From the NCBI GenBank assembly GCA_903904855.1, contig CAIVEH010000189.1, positions 1 to 46,572 on the forward strand: DNA of 46,572 nt. Direction: 5' to 3'. Source of the stretch: an uncultured Bacteroidota bacterium (lineage in GTDB: Bacteria; Bacteroidota; Bacteroidia; Chitinophagales; Chitinophagaceae). The notes beneath the pieces are model-generated. The model worked only from the letters and a program-made list of their open reading frames with translations, had not been told where the DNA came from and ran no database searches. The position numbers were made by a program, and so were the translations under genes. This document shows positions 1-7,382 of this stretch, piece after piece (within the stretch, counting starts at the first letter, position 1; each line of letters begins with the position of its first letter).

Positions 1-534
1 ACACTCTGGATGGCGCTGGAACTGCTCATTCCGCAGGAAAAAAGAATTGCAGATAACAGAATGCGCACACTGACATTTTCTGTGATTGTTTTATTGTTTT
101 TGCAGCTAGCCTATGGTGCATTTATGGCTGGCCTTCATGCAGCAAAGAGCGCGCCCACATGGCCAACAATCAACGGCATGTGGCTACCCGGCACATTGAG
201 TCATGAAAGCCTTATAAACAATGAAATAAATGTACATTTCATACACAGGACGCTGGCTTATATCCTTTTGATGTGTATTCTATTTTGGTTTGTAAAAGCT
301 GCACGATCAGCTAAAGAATACAATACACCTATGTTTAGCAACACAAAGTGGTGGCCGCCTGCACTGGTTGTATTGCAGGTTGCACTGGGCATAATTACGG
401 TTCTATGCGCACCACTCATTGTATTTGCAAAGTTCGGCACTTTCGAAATAATTGCAGAACTACATCAGCTTGTAGCTATGTTTTTGCTGATGTCGCTGGT
501 GGTTAATTTGTATGTGGTTAGTAAAAGGAGTTGA
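1..534 (+). CDS. ctaA: Heme A synthase (COX15/CtaA family), C-terminal part
   Basis: The reading frame is open at the left edge of the window, so the 5' end of the gene is missing and the ATG at 10 is probably internal. Heme A synthase is a membrane protein that oxidises the C8 methyl of heme O to make heme A for cytochrome oxidase. The visible 174 residues hold about four hydrophobic helices, the family-type stretch GAFMAGLHAAKSAPTWP, and two histidines in membrane contexts (HFIHRTLAY and AELHQLVA) that fit the heme-ligating histidines of the C-terminal half. The gene ends about 90 bp before a convergent lipoprotein gene. Family assignment is confident; the missing N-terminal half cannot be judged. 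Confidence 0.87.
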   Translation, partial: TLWMALELLIPQEKRIADNRMRTLTFSVIVLLFLQLAYGAFMAGLHAAKSAPTWPTINGMWLPGTLSHESLINNEINVHFIHRTLAYILLMCILFWFVKAARSAKEYNTPMFSNTKWWPPALVVLQVALGIITVLCAPLIVFAKFGTFEIIAELHQLVAMFLLMSLVVNLYVVSKRS

Positions 535-625
535 GCTGTTGGCAAGTATTCGCAATACATAAGTGCAATCTTTACCTGAGTGATGTAATGATCAACAATA
601 TTCAATTTGAATCATGCTGTGAAAA

Positions 626-1126
626 CTATTTTTTGAAATACTTTCTGTAATCAGGGTCAATATCTAGGTATTCAGGTGAATATGGTTTTTGCACCCTGTC
701 AAAAAACAGAATCCCATTTATATCTTTCAGCGTGTCTCTCTTTATCAGGATGAAAGAATTATCAGCGTATACAAACTTCATGTACTTACAAATGTCAGCA
801 TCTATAATTTTCAGCTTTACACTTTCAAGGTGTTTTCTGGCTTCAGAAAGGTAATACATAGCATCATCCTCACCTGTATAAAAATCATCCTCGCCATCAG
901 CAGCTATTGCTGCGGCAATCTGGTTGCTGTCTGGCTGATAGAACACTGCAGCAATGCGGTCTACAATCAGGGTATCTATATACCTGGGGTTATCATACGA
1001 CTCTGTTGCTTTAGCTGAAGTATCGCTGTTTGTGGTAGATATGCCTTTCTTTTCAGGTTGCTCATTGTTGCAGGAACAGAGCGCTATTGATACTATGGCT
1101 AAAATAGAGAGAAGGTTAAGGCGCAT
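626..1126 (-). CDS. Putative lipoprotein, function unknown
   Basis: This 166-aa protein starts with a short hydrophobic segment followed by ALCSCNNEQ, which looks like a signal peptidase II site, although the residues before the cysteine are not a textbook lipobox. A Ser/Thr/Glu/Lys-rich linker to about residue 45 would let the folded part stand off the membrane. The remainder is acidic and mixed alpha/beta with no motif I recognise. A CAAAnnTA string on the plus strand at 1144-1151 reads TATTTTTG on the minus strand, 18 nt upstream of the start, and could be a -7 box, but no -33 element is visible. It lies downstream of clpC, separated from it by clpC's terminator, so it is probably transcribed on its own. 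Confidence 0.6.
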   Translation of the reverse strand: MRLNLLSILAIVSIALCSCNNEQPEKKGISTTNSDTSAKATESYDNPRYIDTLIVDRIAAVFYQPDSNQIAAAIAADGEDDFYTGEDDAMYYLSEARKHLESVKLKIIDADICKYMKFVYADNSFILIKRDTLKDINGILFFDRVQKPYSPEYLDIDPDYRKYFKK

Positions 1127-1145
1127 ATCATTCCAGTTTACTGCA

Positions 1146-1179
1146 AAAATAAAAAACGGCCTCAGGAAATGAGGCCGTT
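1146..1179 (-). terminator. Intrinsic terminator of clpC
   Basis: Read on the minus strand, just after the clpC stop, there is a perfect 10-bp GC-rich stem, AACGGCCTCA paired with TGAGGCCGTT (plus-strand positions 1155-1164 and 1170-1179), with a 5-nt loop. It is followed by a U-rich run (the A-rich plus-strand stretch 1146-1156). This is a standard Rho-independent terminator for the leftward clpC transcript, and it separates clpC from the lipoprotein gene. Confidence 0.88.
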
Positions 1180-1200
1180 CTGGTTATCTGTAATAATTAA

Positions 1201-3753
1201 TTATTCCTGGCTCACACTTGGCTCTTCAGCTATAGGTGCCGGATGATCAATTACAAAAGTAATCTTACCATCTGCTTCAATATAATCGGCAGTTACATTG
1301 TCTCCCGATTTAATACGGTGATTGAGAATCTCTTCTGCCAGCGGATCTTCCAGGTATTTCTGAATAGCCCGGTGCAATGGCCTTGCACCAAACTGCTGGT
1401 CGTAGCCCTTTTCAGCAATATACTTCTTGGCTGTGTCGGTAAGCTGCATAATGAAGCCCAGATTATTAAGGCGTTTCATTACATCCTTCATAATGATGTC
1501 TATGATCATTGCAATATGCTTCTCTTCCAGCGAATTGAATATTACCACATCATCAATCCTGTTCAGGAATTCGGGCGAGAAGGTGCGTTTAAGTGCCTTT
1601 TCTATAACTCCCCGGTTGTTTTCTTCCTGGCTTACAGCCTTGGCGGTTGTAGTAAACCCTACACCTGCACCAAAGTCTTTCAACTGGCGTGCACCAATGT
1701 TTGAGGTCATGATAATCAGGGTATTCTTGAAGTCAACCTTACGGCCCAGGCCATCGGTCAATTGCCCGTCATCAAGCACCTGCAGCAATATGTTGAAGAT
1801 ATCCGGATGCGCCTTTTCTATTTCATCGAGCAATACAACTGAATAAGGTTTGCGGCGTACTTTCTCAGTAAGTTGTCCGCCTTCCTCATAACCCACGTAT
1901 CCCGGAGGAGCGCCAATGAGTCGGCTCAACGAGAATTTCTCCATGTACTCACTCATATCCATCCTTATCAGCGCATCATCGCTGTCGAACATGTAGCGGG
2001 CCAAAGCACGTGCCAGTTCGGTTTTTCCTACACCTGTAGGGCCAAGGAATATAAACGAGCCAATTGGCTTGCGTGGGTCTTTAAGGCCTACACGGTTACG
2101 CTGTATAGCTTTTACTATTTTATTGATCGCCTCATCCTGCCCTACCACATTGGCACGCAGGTCTTCGTCCATGCGGCGCAGTTTGGCGCTTTCGGCTTCT
2201 ACCATGCGCATTACAGGTATGCCGGTCATCATGCTCACCACTTCTGCAATCGCCTCCTCATTTATAGGATACCTTTTATGCTTGGCTTCTTCTTCCCACT
2301 CTGCTTTGGCCTTTTCCAGTTCTTCACCCAGTCTTTTCTCACGGTCGCGGAGGGCAGCAGCCTCTTCAAAACGCTGGCTCTTTACTACCTTGTTTTTCTC
2401 AAGCTTTATATCCTCTATTTTCTTCTCAAGGTCAAGTATAGTTTGCGGAACATTAATGTTCTTCAGGTGCACTCTTGCTCCGGCTTCATCCAGCACATCT
2501 ATTGCCTTATCGGGCAGCAGGCGGTCGGTCATGTAGCGGTCGCTGAGCTTTACGCAGGCTTCAATAGCTTCAGCATCATACACCACATTATGGAAGTCTT
2601 CGTATTTCGAGCGAATGTTATTGAGGATGGTTATTGTTTCCTCAATGCTAGGTGGCTCAATCAATACCTTCTGGAAACGACGGTCGAGAGCGCCATCTTT
2701 CTCAATGTACTGACGGTATTCATCCAATGTAGATGCGCCAATGCACTGCAGGTCACCACGGGCCAGTGCAGGCTTGAAGATATTGGAAGCATCGAGCGAA
2801 CCAGATGCGCCACCGGCGCCCACAATAGTATGAATCTCATCAATAAACAGAATCACATCGCGGTTCTTTTCCAGCTCATTCATAATGGCTTTCATACGCT
2901 CTTCAAACTGGCCACGGTACTTTGTGCCGGCCACAAGCGCAGCCAGATCAAGGCTGATAACCCGCTTATCGAACAATACGCGCGATACTTTGCGCTGAAC
3001 AATGCGCAGTGCCAGGCCCTCAACTATAGCTGTTTTACCAACTCCGGGCTCACCTATAAGTATCGGATTGTTCTTTTTACGACGGGATAATATCTGCGAT
3101 ACGCGCTCAATCTCTTCATCGCGGCCCACGATAGGGTCAAGAGTGCCTAATTCGGCAAACTTGGTGATATCACGTCCGAAATTATCCAGTACAGGTGTCT
3201 TTGATTTGGAGGCTCCTGCTGCTGCGGGTTTACGTTGCTGCTGAAACTGTCTGCGTTCTTCATCATCGTCAAATTCCTCCGATCCCGGATCATTGTAATC
3301 AGCCGATGGTGCGCCACCCTGCAATATGCTCAGTTCGTTTTTAAACCGCTCATAATCAATTTCGTAGTGGTTCAGTATCTGGGTTGCCACATTTTCCTTA
3401 TTCTTCAATATTGAAAGCATAAGATGCTCCGTCTCCACTGTAGTGCTTTTCAGCGCTTTAGCCTCAAGTACAGTAATCCGTATCACTTTTTCGGCCTGCT
3501 TGGTAAGCGGAAGGCTGTTTATATTAGCTAGCGGCTTATTGTTTTTATCCTTGATGGCTACCTCCAGTTCTTTACGCAACTGAAAAAGGTCCACGTGCAT
3601 GGTTTGCAGTACTCTGAGGGCCATGCCATCGCCTTCGCGTATGAGGCCCAGTAATAAATGCTCAGTACCAATAAAATCATTTCCTAGTCTTAAGGCTTCC
3701 TCACGGCTATATGATATGATCTCTTTTACCTTCGGCGAGAAATTAGAATCCAT
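1201..3753 (-). CDS. clpC: ClpC, AAA+ unfoldase subunit of the Clp protease
   Basis: ClpC unfolds substrates and feeds them to ClpP in the cytoplasm. The 850-aa product has two N-terminal Clp-N repeats (residues about 5-145), an acidic/Gln-rich linker, AAA+ module D1 with Walker A GEPGVGKT (about 234-241) and Walker B ILFIDEIH, a coiled UVR-type middle segment (about 444-489), and module D2 with GPTGVGKT (about 571-578). A VGF tripeptide in D2, in AGVGFTT, matches the ClpP-docking loop, and with the short middle domain separates it from the disaggregase ClpB. I chose the ATG at 3753 ([11 protein letters not shown]) because homologues align from there; an in-frame ATG at 3786 also follows a purine-rich stretch and would add 11 residues. 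No clpP, ctsR or mcsAB lies nearby. An intrinsic terminator follows. Confidence 0.96.
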   Translation of the reverse strand: MDSNFSPKVKEIISYSREEALRLGNDFIGTEHLLLGLIREGDGMALRVLQTMHVDLFQLRKELEVAIKDKNNKPLANINSLPLTKQAEKVIRITVLEAKALKSTTVETEHLMLSILKNKENVATQILNHYEIDYERFKNELSILQGGAPSADYNDPGSEEFDDDEERRQFQQQRKPAAAGASKSKTPVLDNFGRDITKFAELGTLDPIVGRDEEIERVSQILSRRKKNNPILIGEPGVGKTAIVEGLALRIVQRKVSRVLFDKRVISLDLAALVAGTKYRGQFEERMKAIMNELEKNRDVILFIDEIHTIVGAGGASGSLDASNIFKPALARGDLQCIGASTLDEYRQYIEKDGALDRRFQKVLIEPPSIEETITILNNIRSKYEDFHNVVYDAEAIEACVKLSDRYMTDRLLPDKAIDVLDEAGARVHLKNINVPQTILDLEKKIEDIKLEKNKVVKSQRFEEAAALRDREKRLGEELEKAKAEWEEEAKHKRYPINEEAIAEVVSMMTGIPVMRMVEAESAKLRRMDEDLRANVVGQDEAINKIVKAIQRNRVGLKDPRKPIGSFIFLGPTGVGKTELARALARYMFDSDDALIRMDMSEYMEKFSLSRLIGAPPGYVGYEEGGQLTEKVRRKPYSVVLLDEIEKAHPDIFNILLQVLDDGQLTDGLGRKVDFKNTLIIMTSNIGARQLKDFGAGVGFTTTAKAVSQEENNRGVIEKALKRTFSPEFLNRIDDVVIFNSLEEKHIAMIIDIIMKDVMKRLNNLGFIMQLTDTAKKYIAEKGYDQQFGARPLHRAIQKYLEDPLAEEILNHRIKSGDNVTADYIEADGKITFVIDHPAPIAEEPSVSQE

Positions 3754-3951
3754 GTAATTCCTGTTTTTAAATAATAAAGTTAACATTTTCCTTCGTATTA
3801 TCCTATCGTCATTAATTATTGAAGCATCATCGCTTTATCTTTGGTCTTTAATTTTTCTGGTGTATTATTATATTCGGAGCAAAATGTTTGCCGGAAAAGT
3901 TATTTTAAGAACTGGTTAAAAATATTTCATAAATCGTTAACGCTTCTGAAT

Positions 3952-4326
3952 ATGGATTTCAAAATTGATACCAAAGATGCATTTACAACCATTATGCCAC
4001 TTGAAAAGGAAATAAGTGCTAAATTGACAGGCGGACTAAGGGTGAAACTGGAAGAAATGAGGCAAAGCGGCAGTAATAACTTTATTATTGATTTGCAGCA
4101 GTGTGAAGAAATTGATGCCAATGTCGTGCCTGAACTGATAACTTTGCACGAAGAAAGTTATGGGCTGGGGCAATCACTTGTATTCACAGAACTAAATGAT
4201 AAAATAATTTCGGCACTGAAAAAATCCGAATCTGACCTTTTGCTCAACATTGCCCCGAAAATGATTGAGGCAATTGATATTGTCAGCATGGAATTATTGG
4301 AACGCGAATTATTAGGTGAGGAATGA
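3952..4326 (+). CDS. STAS-domain protein (anti-sigma-factor-antagonist-like)
   Basis: This 124-aa protein has the STAS layout: a first strand, a central NFIIDLQQCEEIDANVVPEL segment, and following alternating helices and strands. In phosphorylatable anti-sigma antagonists the loop after the central strand reads D-S/T-S-G; here it is D55-A-N-V, so the usual phosphoacceptor serine is absent and regulation by an anti-sigma kinase is doubtful. A longer frame begins at 3841, but the ATG at 3952 fits the domain start. A TATCTTTG string at 3836-3843 resembles a -7 box, with a TTG only 14 nt further upstream. The last codons (GGTGAGGAATGA) end at the left edge of the inserted GxxExxY cassette. Originally the gene may have been translationally coupled to rnz (inference). 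Confidence 0.75.
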   Translation: MDFKIDTKDAFTTIMPLEKEISAKLTGGLRVKLEEMRQSGSNNFIIDLQQCEEIDANVVPELITLHEESYGLGQSLVFTELNDKIISALKKSESDLLLNIAPKMIEAIDIVSMELLERELLGEE

Positions 4327-4328
4327 TG

Positions 4329-4353
4329 TCTGAATCAGAATTTAGAGGATTTT
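4329..4353 (+). repeat. Left terminal inverted repeat of the GxxExxY cassette
   Basis: The repeat starts TCTGAATCAGAATTTAGAGG and begins two bases after the STAS stop codon. Its reverse complement matches 4799-4823 at 24 of 25 positions. Confidence 0.9.
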
Positions 4354-4393
4354 AAAATTTACTGAATTAATTGCAGTAGACGAAAGAAAAAGA

Positions 4394-4810
4394 ATGATAA
4401 AAGATGATTTAACGTATAAAATAGTCGGATGTGCAATGAAGGTGAATTGTACTCTGGGAAATGGCTTTAAGGAAGTTATTTACCAAAGGTGTCTTGCTAT
4501 TGAAATGAATAAAGAAGGATTGAATTTTGGCCGTGAGATAGAACAATCAATATTTTATCAAGGTGAAAACGTAGGAACCAGAAGAGCGGACTTTGTAGTT
4601 GAGAATAGAGTTATAGTAGAATTTAAGGCTTTAATTAACCTCGAAGATGTTCACCTGGCCCAGGCTAAGAATTATGTAGTAGCCTATGATTTTCCAATCG
4701 GGCTCTTAATAAATTTCGGAGCCGTTAGCCTCCAGCATAAATTGATTTTTAATCCTAAATACAATACAGTCCTCACTAAAAATAATTCAGAAAATTCAAA
4801 AATCCTGTAA
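4394..4810 (+). CDS. GxxExxY protein (PD-(D/E)XK nuclease superfamily)
   Basis: This 138-aa protein has the defining motif G24-F-K-E27-V-I-Y30 in an N-terminal helical region, then R-A-D66-F and V-E76-F-K78, which match the D...ExK catalytic signature of the PD-(D/E)XK nuclease fold. The family is small, widespread and of unknown function. The fold suggests DNA or RNA cleavage, but that is inference. A purine-rich stretch (GAAAGAAAAAG) precedes the ATG. The TAA stop (4808-4810) lies inside the right inverted repeat, so gene and repeats form one compact unit. The gene sits between STAS and rnz and interrupts what looks like an operon. The C-terminal tail is low complexity (Lys, Asn, Ser). No partner gene is visible in the cassette. 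Confidence 0.88.
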   Translation: MIKDDLTYKIVGCAMKVNCTLGNGFKEVIYQRCLAIEMNKEGLNFGREIEQSIFYQGENVGTRRADFVVENRVIVEFKALINLEDVHLAQAKNYVVAYDFPIGLLINFGAVSLQHKLIFNPKYNTVLTKNNSENSKIL

Positions 4811-4823
4811 ATTCTGATTCAGA
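4799..4823 (-). repeat. Right terminal inverted repeat of the GxxExxY cassette
   Basis: This is the reverse-complement partner of 4329-4353, with one mismatch (G at 4807 where C would pair perfectly). It contains the stop codon of the GxxExxY gene and ends four bases before the rnz start codon, so the rnz leader is partly made of cassette sequence. Confidence 0.9.
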
Positions 4824-4826
4824 AGA

Positions 4827-5729
4827 ATGAAAGTAACTATACTAGGTAATAATTCGGCCCTTCCTGCTTTTGGCAGGCACCCATCAGCACAGGCGGTTAC
4901 TGTGTATGGCGAAGTGATTTTGATTGATTGCGGTGAGGGCACCCAGATCCAGATGCAGCGGTATGGTTTAAAGTGGCGTAATGTGCATCACATTTATATA
5001 AGCCACCTGCATGGGGATCATTATTTCGGTCTTCCCGGCCTGCTCAACAGTATGAGCCTGCTGGGCCGTACTGCTCCGCTGCACCTTCATGCCCCTGCTG
5101 AGTTAAAACCTATTATGGATGCAATCCTTGAAGTTGCAGATACCGTTTTATGTTACCCTTTTTATTTTCATCCGCTGCCCGATGAATCAGCCATGATAAC
5201 AGATGAACCCTCCTTCTCTGTAACCTGCTTCCCGGTTGAGCATCGTATTAAATGCCATGGCTTCCTGGTGGAACGGAAAACAAGAGGCAGAAAGATAGTT
5301 CCTGAAAAATGTAACGAATATGAAATTCCCGCTGCTTATTACGACTATCTGAAGAAAGGGGATGACTATGAACGCAAGGACGGATTTCTGGTAAAGAATG
5401 AATGGGTAACGGAAGAAGGTCCTTCTGTGAAGCGGTATGCCTATTGTGCTGATACATTATTTACAGATAGCTTTCTGCATGTAATTAAAGGGGTTGACAC
5501 CATTTATCATGAGTGTACTTACCTGGAAGCCGACAAAGCCAAAGCCGAAGCTCGCTACCACAGCACTTCAGCTCAGGCTGCTGAGGTTGCTAAGATGGCT
5601 GGCGCAAAACAATTGTTGCTGGGCCATTTCTCTTCAAAATATAAAGAACTCGATGCTTTCAGGGAAGAGGCTAGTGCAATTTTCCCGAATTCGCTTGTGA
5701 GTATTGAAGGGACAGTTTATGAGGTGTAA
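4827..5729 (+). CDS. rnz: Ribonuclease Z (tRNA 3' endonuclease)
   Basis: RNase Z is a cytoplasmic zinc endonuclease that removes the 3' trailer of tRNA precursors lacking an encoded CCA. At 300 aa it has the usual short (elaC-type) length. It carries the metallo-beta-lactamase signature H60-L-H62-G-D64-H65 followed by YFGLPGLL, the upstream strand LIDCGEGTQ, an exosite-like inserted region around residues 155-190, and late metal-binding stretches YCADT, YHECTYLE and LLLGHFSSKY. The ATG at 4827 follows AGAAGA, a weak ribosome-binding sequence; the better site (GGTGAGGA) is left upstream of the GxxExxY cassette. The gene ends 9 bp before a convergent HEPN gene. Confidence 0.96.
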   Translation: MKVTILGNNSALPAFGRHPSAQAVTVYGEVILIDCGEGTQIQMQRYGLKWRNVHHIYISHLHGDHYFGLPGLLNSMSLLGRTAPLHLHAPAELKPIMDAILEVADTVLCYPFYFHPLPDESAMITDEPSFSVTCFPVEHRIKCHGFLVERKTRGRKIVPEKCNEYEIPAAYYDYLKKGDDYERKDGFLVKNEWVTEEGPSVKRYAYCADTLFTDSFLHVIKGVDTIYHECTYLEADKAKAEARYHSTSAQAAEVAKMAGAKQLLLGHFSSKYKELDAFREEASAIFPNSLVSIEGTVYEV

Positions 5730-5738
5730 CAACTTATA

Positions 5739-6134
5739 CTATTGTCTGGTAAGCAACTCCTGAACCTGATTTATGAAAATTTTTGCAGGCAATATCAACT
5801 CTGTCACATCACTTTCTACATAATCAATGAAATCTTCATAATCACCTTTATGCCTCATAGTATAGAGTTTTGTATAAAAGCTACCTTTATCCTCTGAAAT
5901 AAGACCTTTATTTACAAAATGTAAACCAAGCATTTTAATTGCTCCGGCATGTGTTCTTGTACTAATATCACTATTGATAAGCAAAGCGCTGACAGCATAA
6001 AAGCAAGCATAATACAAACGGTTAACTCCAATATTCCATAACCTGTTCTGCACAAGTACTTCTACCTCGGCAAGGGTTTTCATTGCATTCGTCATCCTGT
6101 ATTGAACAAGGTCCGATTTTTGTTCGCTAGTCAT
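5739..6134 (-). CDS. HEPN-domain protein, putative toxin partner
   Basis: This 131-aa all-helical protein has the HEPN-type pattern NRLYYACFYAVSALL, a later RTHAGAIKMLG segment and a TMRHKGDYEDF stretch, typical of HEPN proteins paired with minimal nucleotidyltransferases. HEPN toxins are generally RNases with an R-x4-6-H active site. I find no R and H with that spacing here, so RNase activity is uncertain and it may be a non-catalytic or differently wired member. Its start overlaps the upstream nucleotidyltransferase gene by 4 bp (ATGA), a sign of translational coupling. Both genes look AT-rich compared with the neighbouring housekeeping genes, as expected for an accessory cassette. Confidence 0.82.
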   Translation of the reverse strand: MTSEQKSDLVQYRMTNAMKTLAEVEVLVQNRLWNIGVNRLYYACFYAVSALLINSDISTRTHAGAIKMLGLHFVNKGLISEDKGSFYTKLYTMRHKGDYEDFIDYVESDVTELILPAKIFINQVQELLTRQ

Positions 6135-6463
6135 AATACTCTTCCATCCTTATTTACATTTTCATAAAATGGAGTAACTCTGTGATTAGTCCAGGCATCC
6201 TTCGTATAAACCATCGGGCTGATAATCATGCCGGTTTTATACCCTAAACTGAATAAAGGATAAGTTATCTTATCTTCATCATCATGTGTAATTTTGTCTT
6301 TATCCAAAAGTATTAGTAAATCAATATCTGAATCTTCATGGTAATCGCCCCTTGCATAAGAACCATACAAAATAAGCGTAGCGCCTGGTGCATTCTGGGC
6401 TACCGAACTTTTTATAAGTTGCAATATATTGGCCTTATCGTTCACTCTACAAAAATACATCAT
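6131..6463 (-). CDS. Minimal nucleotidyltransferase (MNT), putative antitoxin
   Basis: This 110-aa protein has the polymerase-beta-type signature G34-S-Y-A-R-G with the metal-binding pair D46-I-D48 in SDIDLLI. Characterised MNT antitoxins of this type silence HEPN toxins by transferring AMP to them; that role is inferred here from the pairing. The gene is upstream of and overlaps the HEPN gene, in the order nucleotidyltransferase then HEPN. Two adjacent ATGs (6463 and 6460) are possible starts, and a GTG at 6445 would remove six residues. No convincing ribosome-binding site is visible. The promoter would lie in the 100-bp gap shared with the divergent flavin reductase gene. Confidence 0.85.
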   Translation of the reverse strand: MMYFCRVNDKANILQLIKSSVAQNAPGATLILYGSYARGDYHEDSDIDLLILLDKDKITHDDEDKITYPLFSLGYKTGMIISPMVYTKDAWTNHRVTPFYENVNKDGRVL

Positions 6464-6563
6464 TTATAAGGAAAATTCAAAACATAGCCAGTTAGCATAG
6501 GGTAAATAAACAGGCGCATAAATAAAGGCTTTAAAAAAGTTATAACTTTATCGCAAAAAAGGA

Positions 6564-7280
6564 ATGTTACTAAAGTGGCAAACAGGCGTTGTAATACGCA
6601 TTGAGCAGGTTACACACAATACCAAACGATATTGGGTTGAACTGCCCGAAACACCGCATTTTGATTTTATTCCCGGCCAGTTTGTTACACTCGACCTTCC
6701 TATTTCAGAGCAACGTATTAAGCGATGGAGAAGTTACAGCATAGCTTCAATGCCCGATGGAACCAATATTATAGAATTGCTGATCGTGCATGTGGATAAT
6801 GGCGTTGCATCTTCTTATATTTTCGAAGAAATAAAGGTAGGTAGCCAGTTTACATTAAGAGGCCCCCAGGGAGTTTTTGTTCTCCCCAAAAGCCTGGATA
6901 AGGAACTTTTCCTGATCTGCACCGGAACAGGTATTGCACCTTTTCGCAGTATGGTGCAATACATTCACTTTAATAAAATTCCGTTCAAAAAAATATACCT
7001 CATTTTCGGCACCCGCACCCAGGCTGATTTGTTGTATGAAGAAGAAATGTGTGTGCTTGAGCAGCAGATGCCTGGATTCAGATACATACCAACCCTCTCC
7101 CGCGAATTATGGGAAGGAAACCGTGGATACGTACACCAGATTTATGAAGAGCTATGCAAAAACCAGCAACCAGCCAGCTTTATGCTATGCGGCTGGCGCA
7201 AAATGATTGATGAGGCCAGTGGACGGATTATTGCAATGGGTTATGATAAGAGGGATGTGATAGAGGAATTGTATGGGTAA
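6564..7280 (+). CDS. FNR-type FAD/NAD(P)H oxidoreductase
   Basis: The product (238 aa) belongs to the ferredoxin-NADP+ reductase superfamily, cytoplasmic enzymes that move electrons between NAD(P)H and a flavin-dependent partner. Visible elements in order are PGQFVTLDLP, the FAD-binding R-S-Y-S-I-A-S, a glycine turn LRGPQGVF, the nicotinamide/pyrophosphate-binding C-T-G-T-G-I-A-P, FGTR, and FMLCGWRKM near the C-terminus. There is no 2Fe-2S or globin domain, so the electron partner is separate and not in this window. RBS-like AAGGA abuts the ATG with almost no spacing, and a TAACTTTA string at 6543-6550 is a weak -7 candidate. Substrate specificity cannot be read from the sequence. Confidence 0.87.
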   Translation: MLLKWQTGVVIRIEQVTHNTKRYWVELPETPHFDFIPGQFVTLDLPISEQRIKRWRSYSIASMPDGTNIIELLIVHVDNGVASSYIFEEIKVGSQFTLRGPQGVFVLPKSLDKELFLICTGTGIAPFRSMVQYIHFNKIPFKKIYLIFGTRTQADLLYEEEMCVLEQQMPGFRYIPTLSRELWEGNRGYVHQIYEELCKNQQPASFMLCGWRKMIDEASGRIIAMGYDKRDVIEELYG

Positions 7281-7382
7281 AGGATAAAACACAAGTCTCA
7301 TAACTTCATTAAACCTGCTATATTACTGTTACTATATAACGCGCCTGTTTTTACCTTGGAATTCTTTGTAACCTAATTCCAG

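Larger units (their letters stand above)
4327..4824. mobile_element. Inverted-repeat-bounded cassette carrying a GxxExxY gene
   Basis: A ~498-bp unit is bounded by inverted repeats of 25 bp (4329-4353 and 4799-4823) that match at 24 of 25 positions, and is flanked by the direct repeat GAATGA (4321-4326 and 4825-4830). The unit carries a single gene for a protein with a PD-(D/E)XK nuclease core. Deleting the unit plus one copy of the direct repeat (4327-4830) gives GGTGAGGAATGAAAGTA. This joins the STAS stop and the rnz start in an ATGA overlap and places a good ribosome-binding sequence before rnz. I infer an insertion into a formerly intact two-gene operon. No transposase is visible, so movement would need the GxxExxY protein itself or a helper in trans. 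Confidence 0.7.

Noticed and set aside
1873-3090. Long open frame opposite clpC (405 codons)
   Set aside because: It lies wholly antisense to the conserved clpC gene, with no family-like sequence; long antisense frames are common opposite conserved coding regions.
3836-3843. TATCTTTG as the promoter of the STAS gene
   Set aside because: Spacing to the nearest TTG is 14 nt instead of about 19, and the start codon is over 100 nt away, so I mention it only as a weak candidate.
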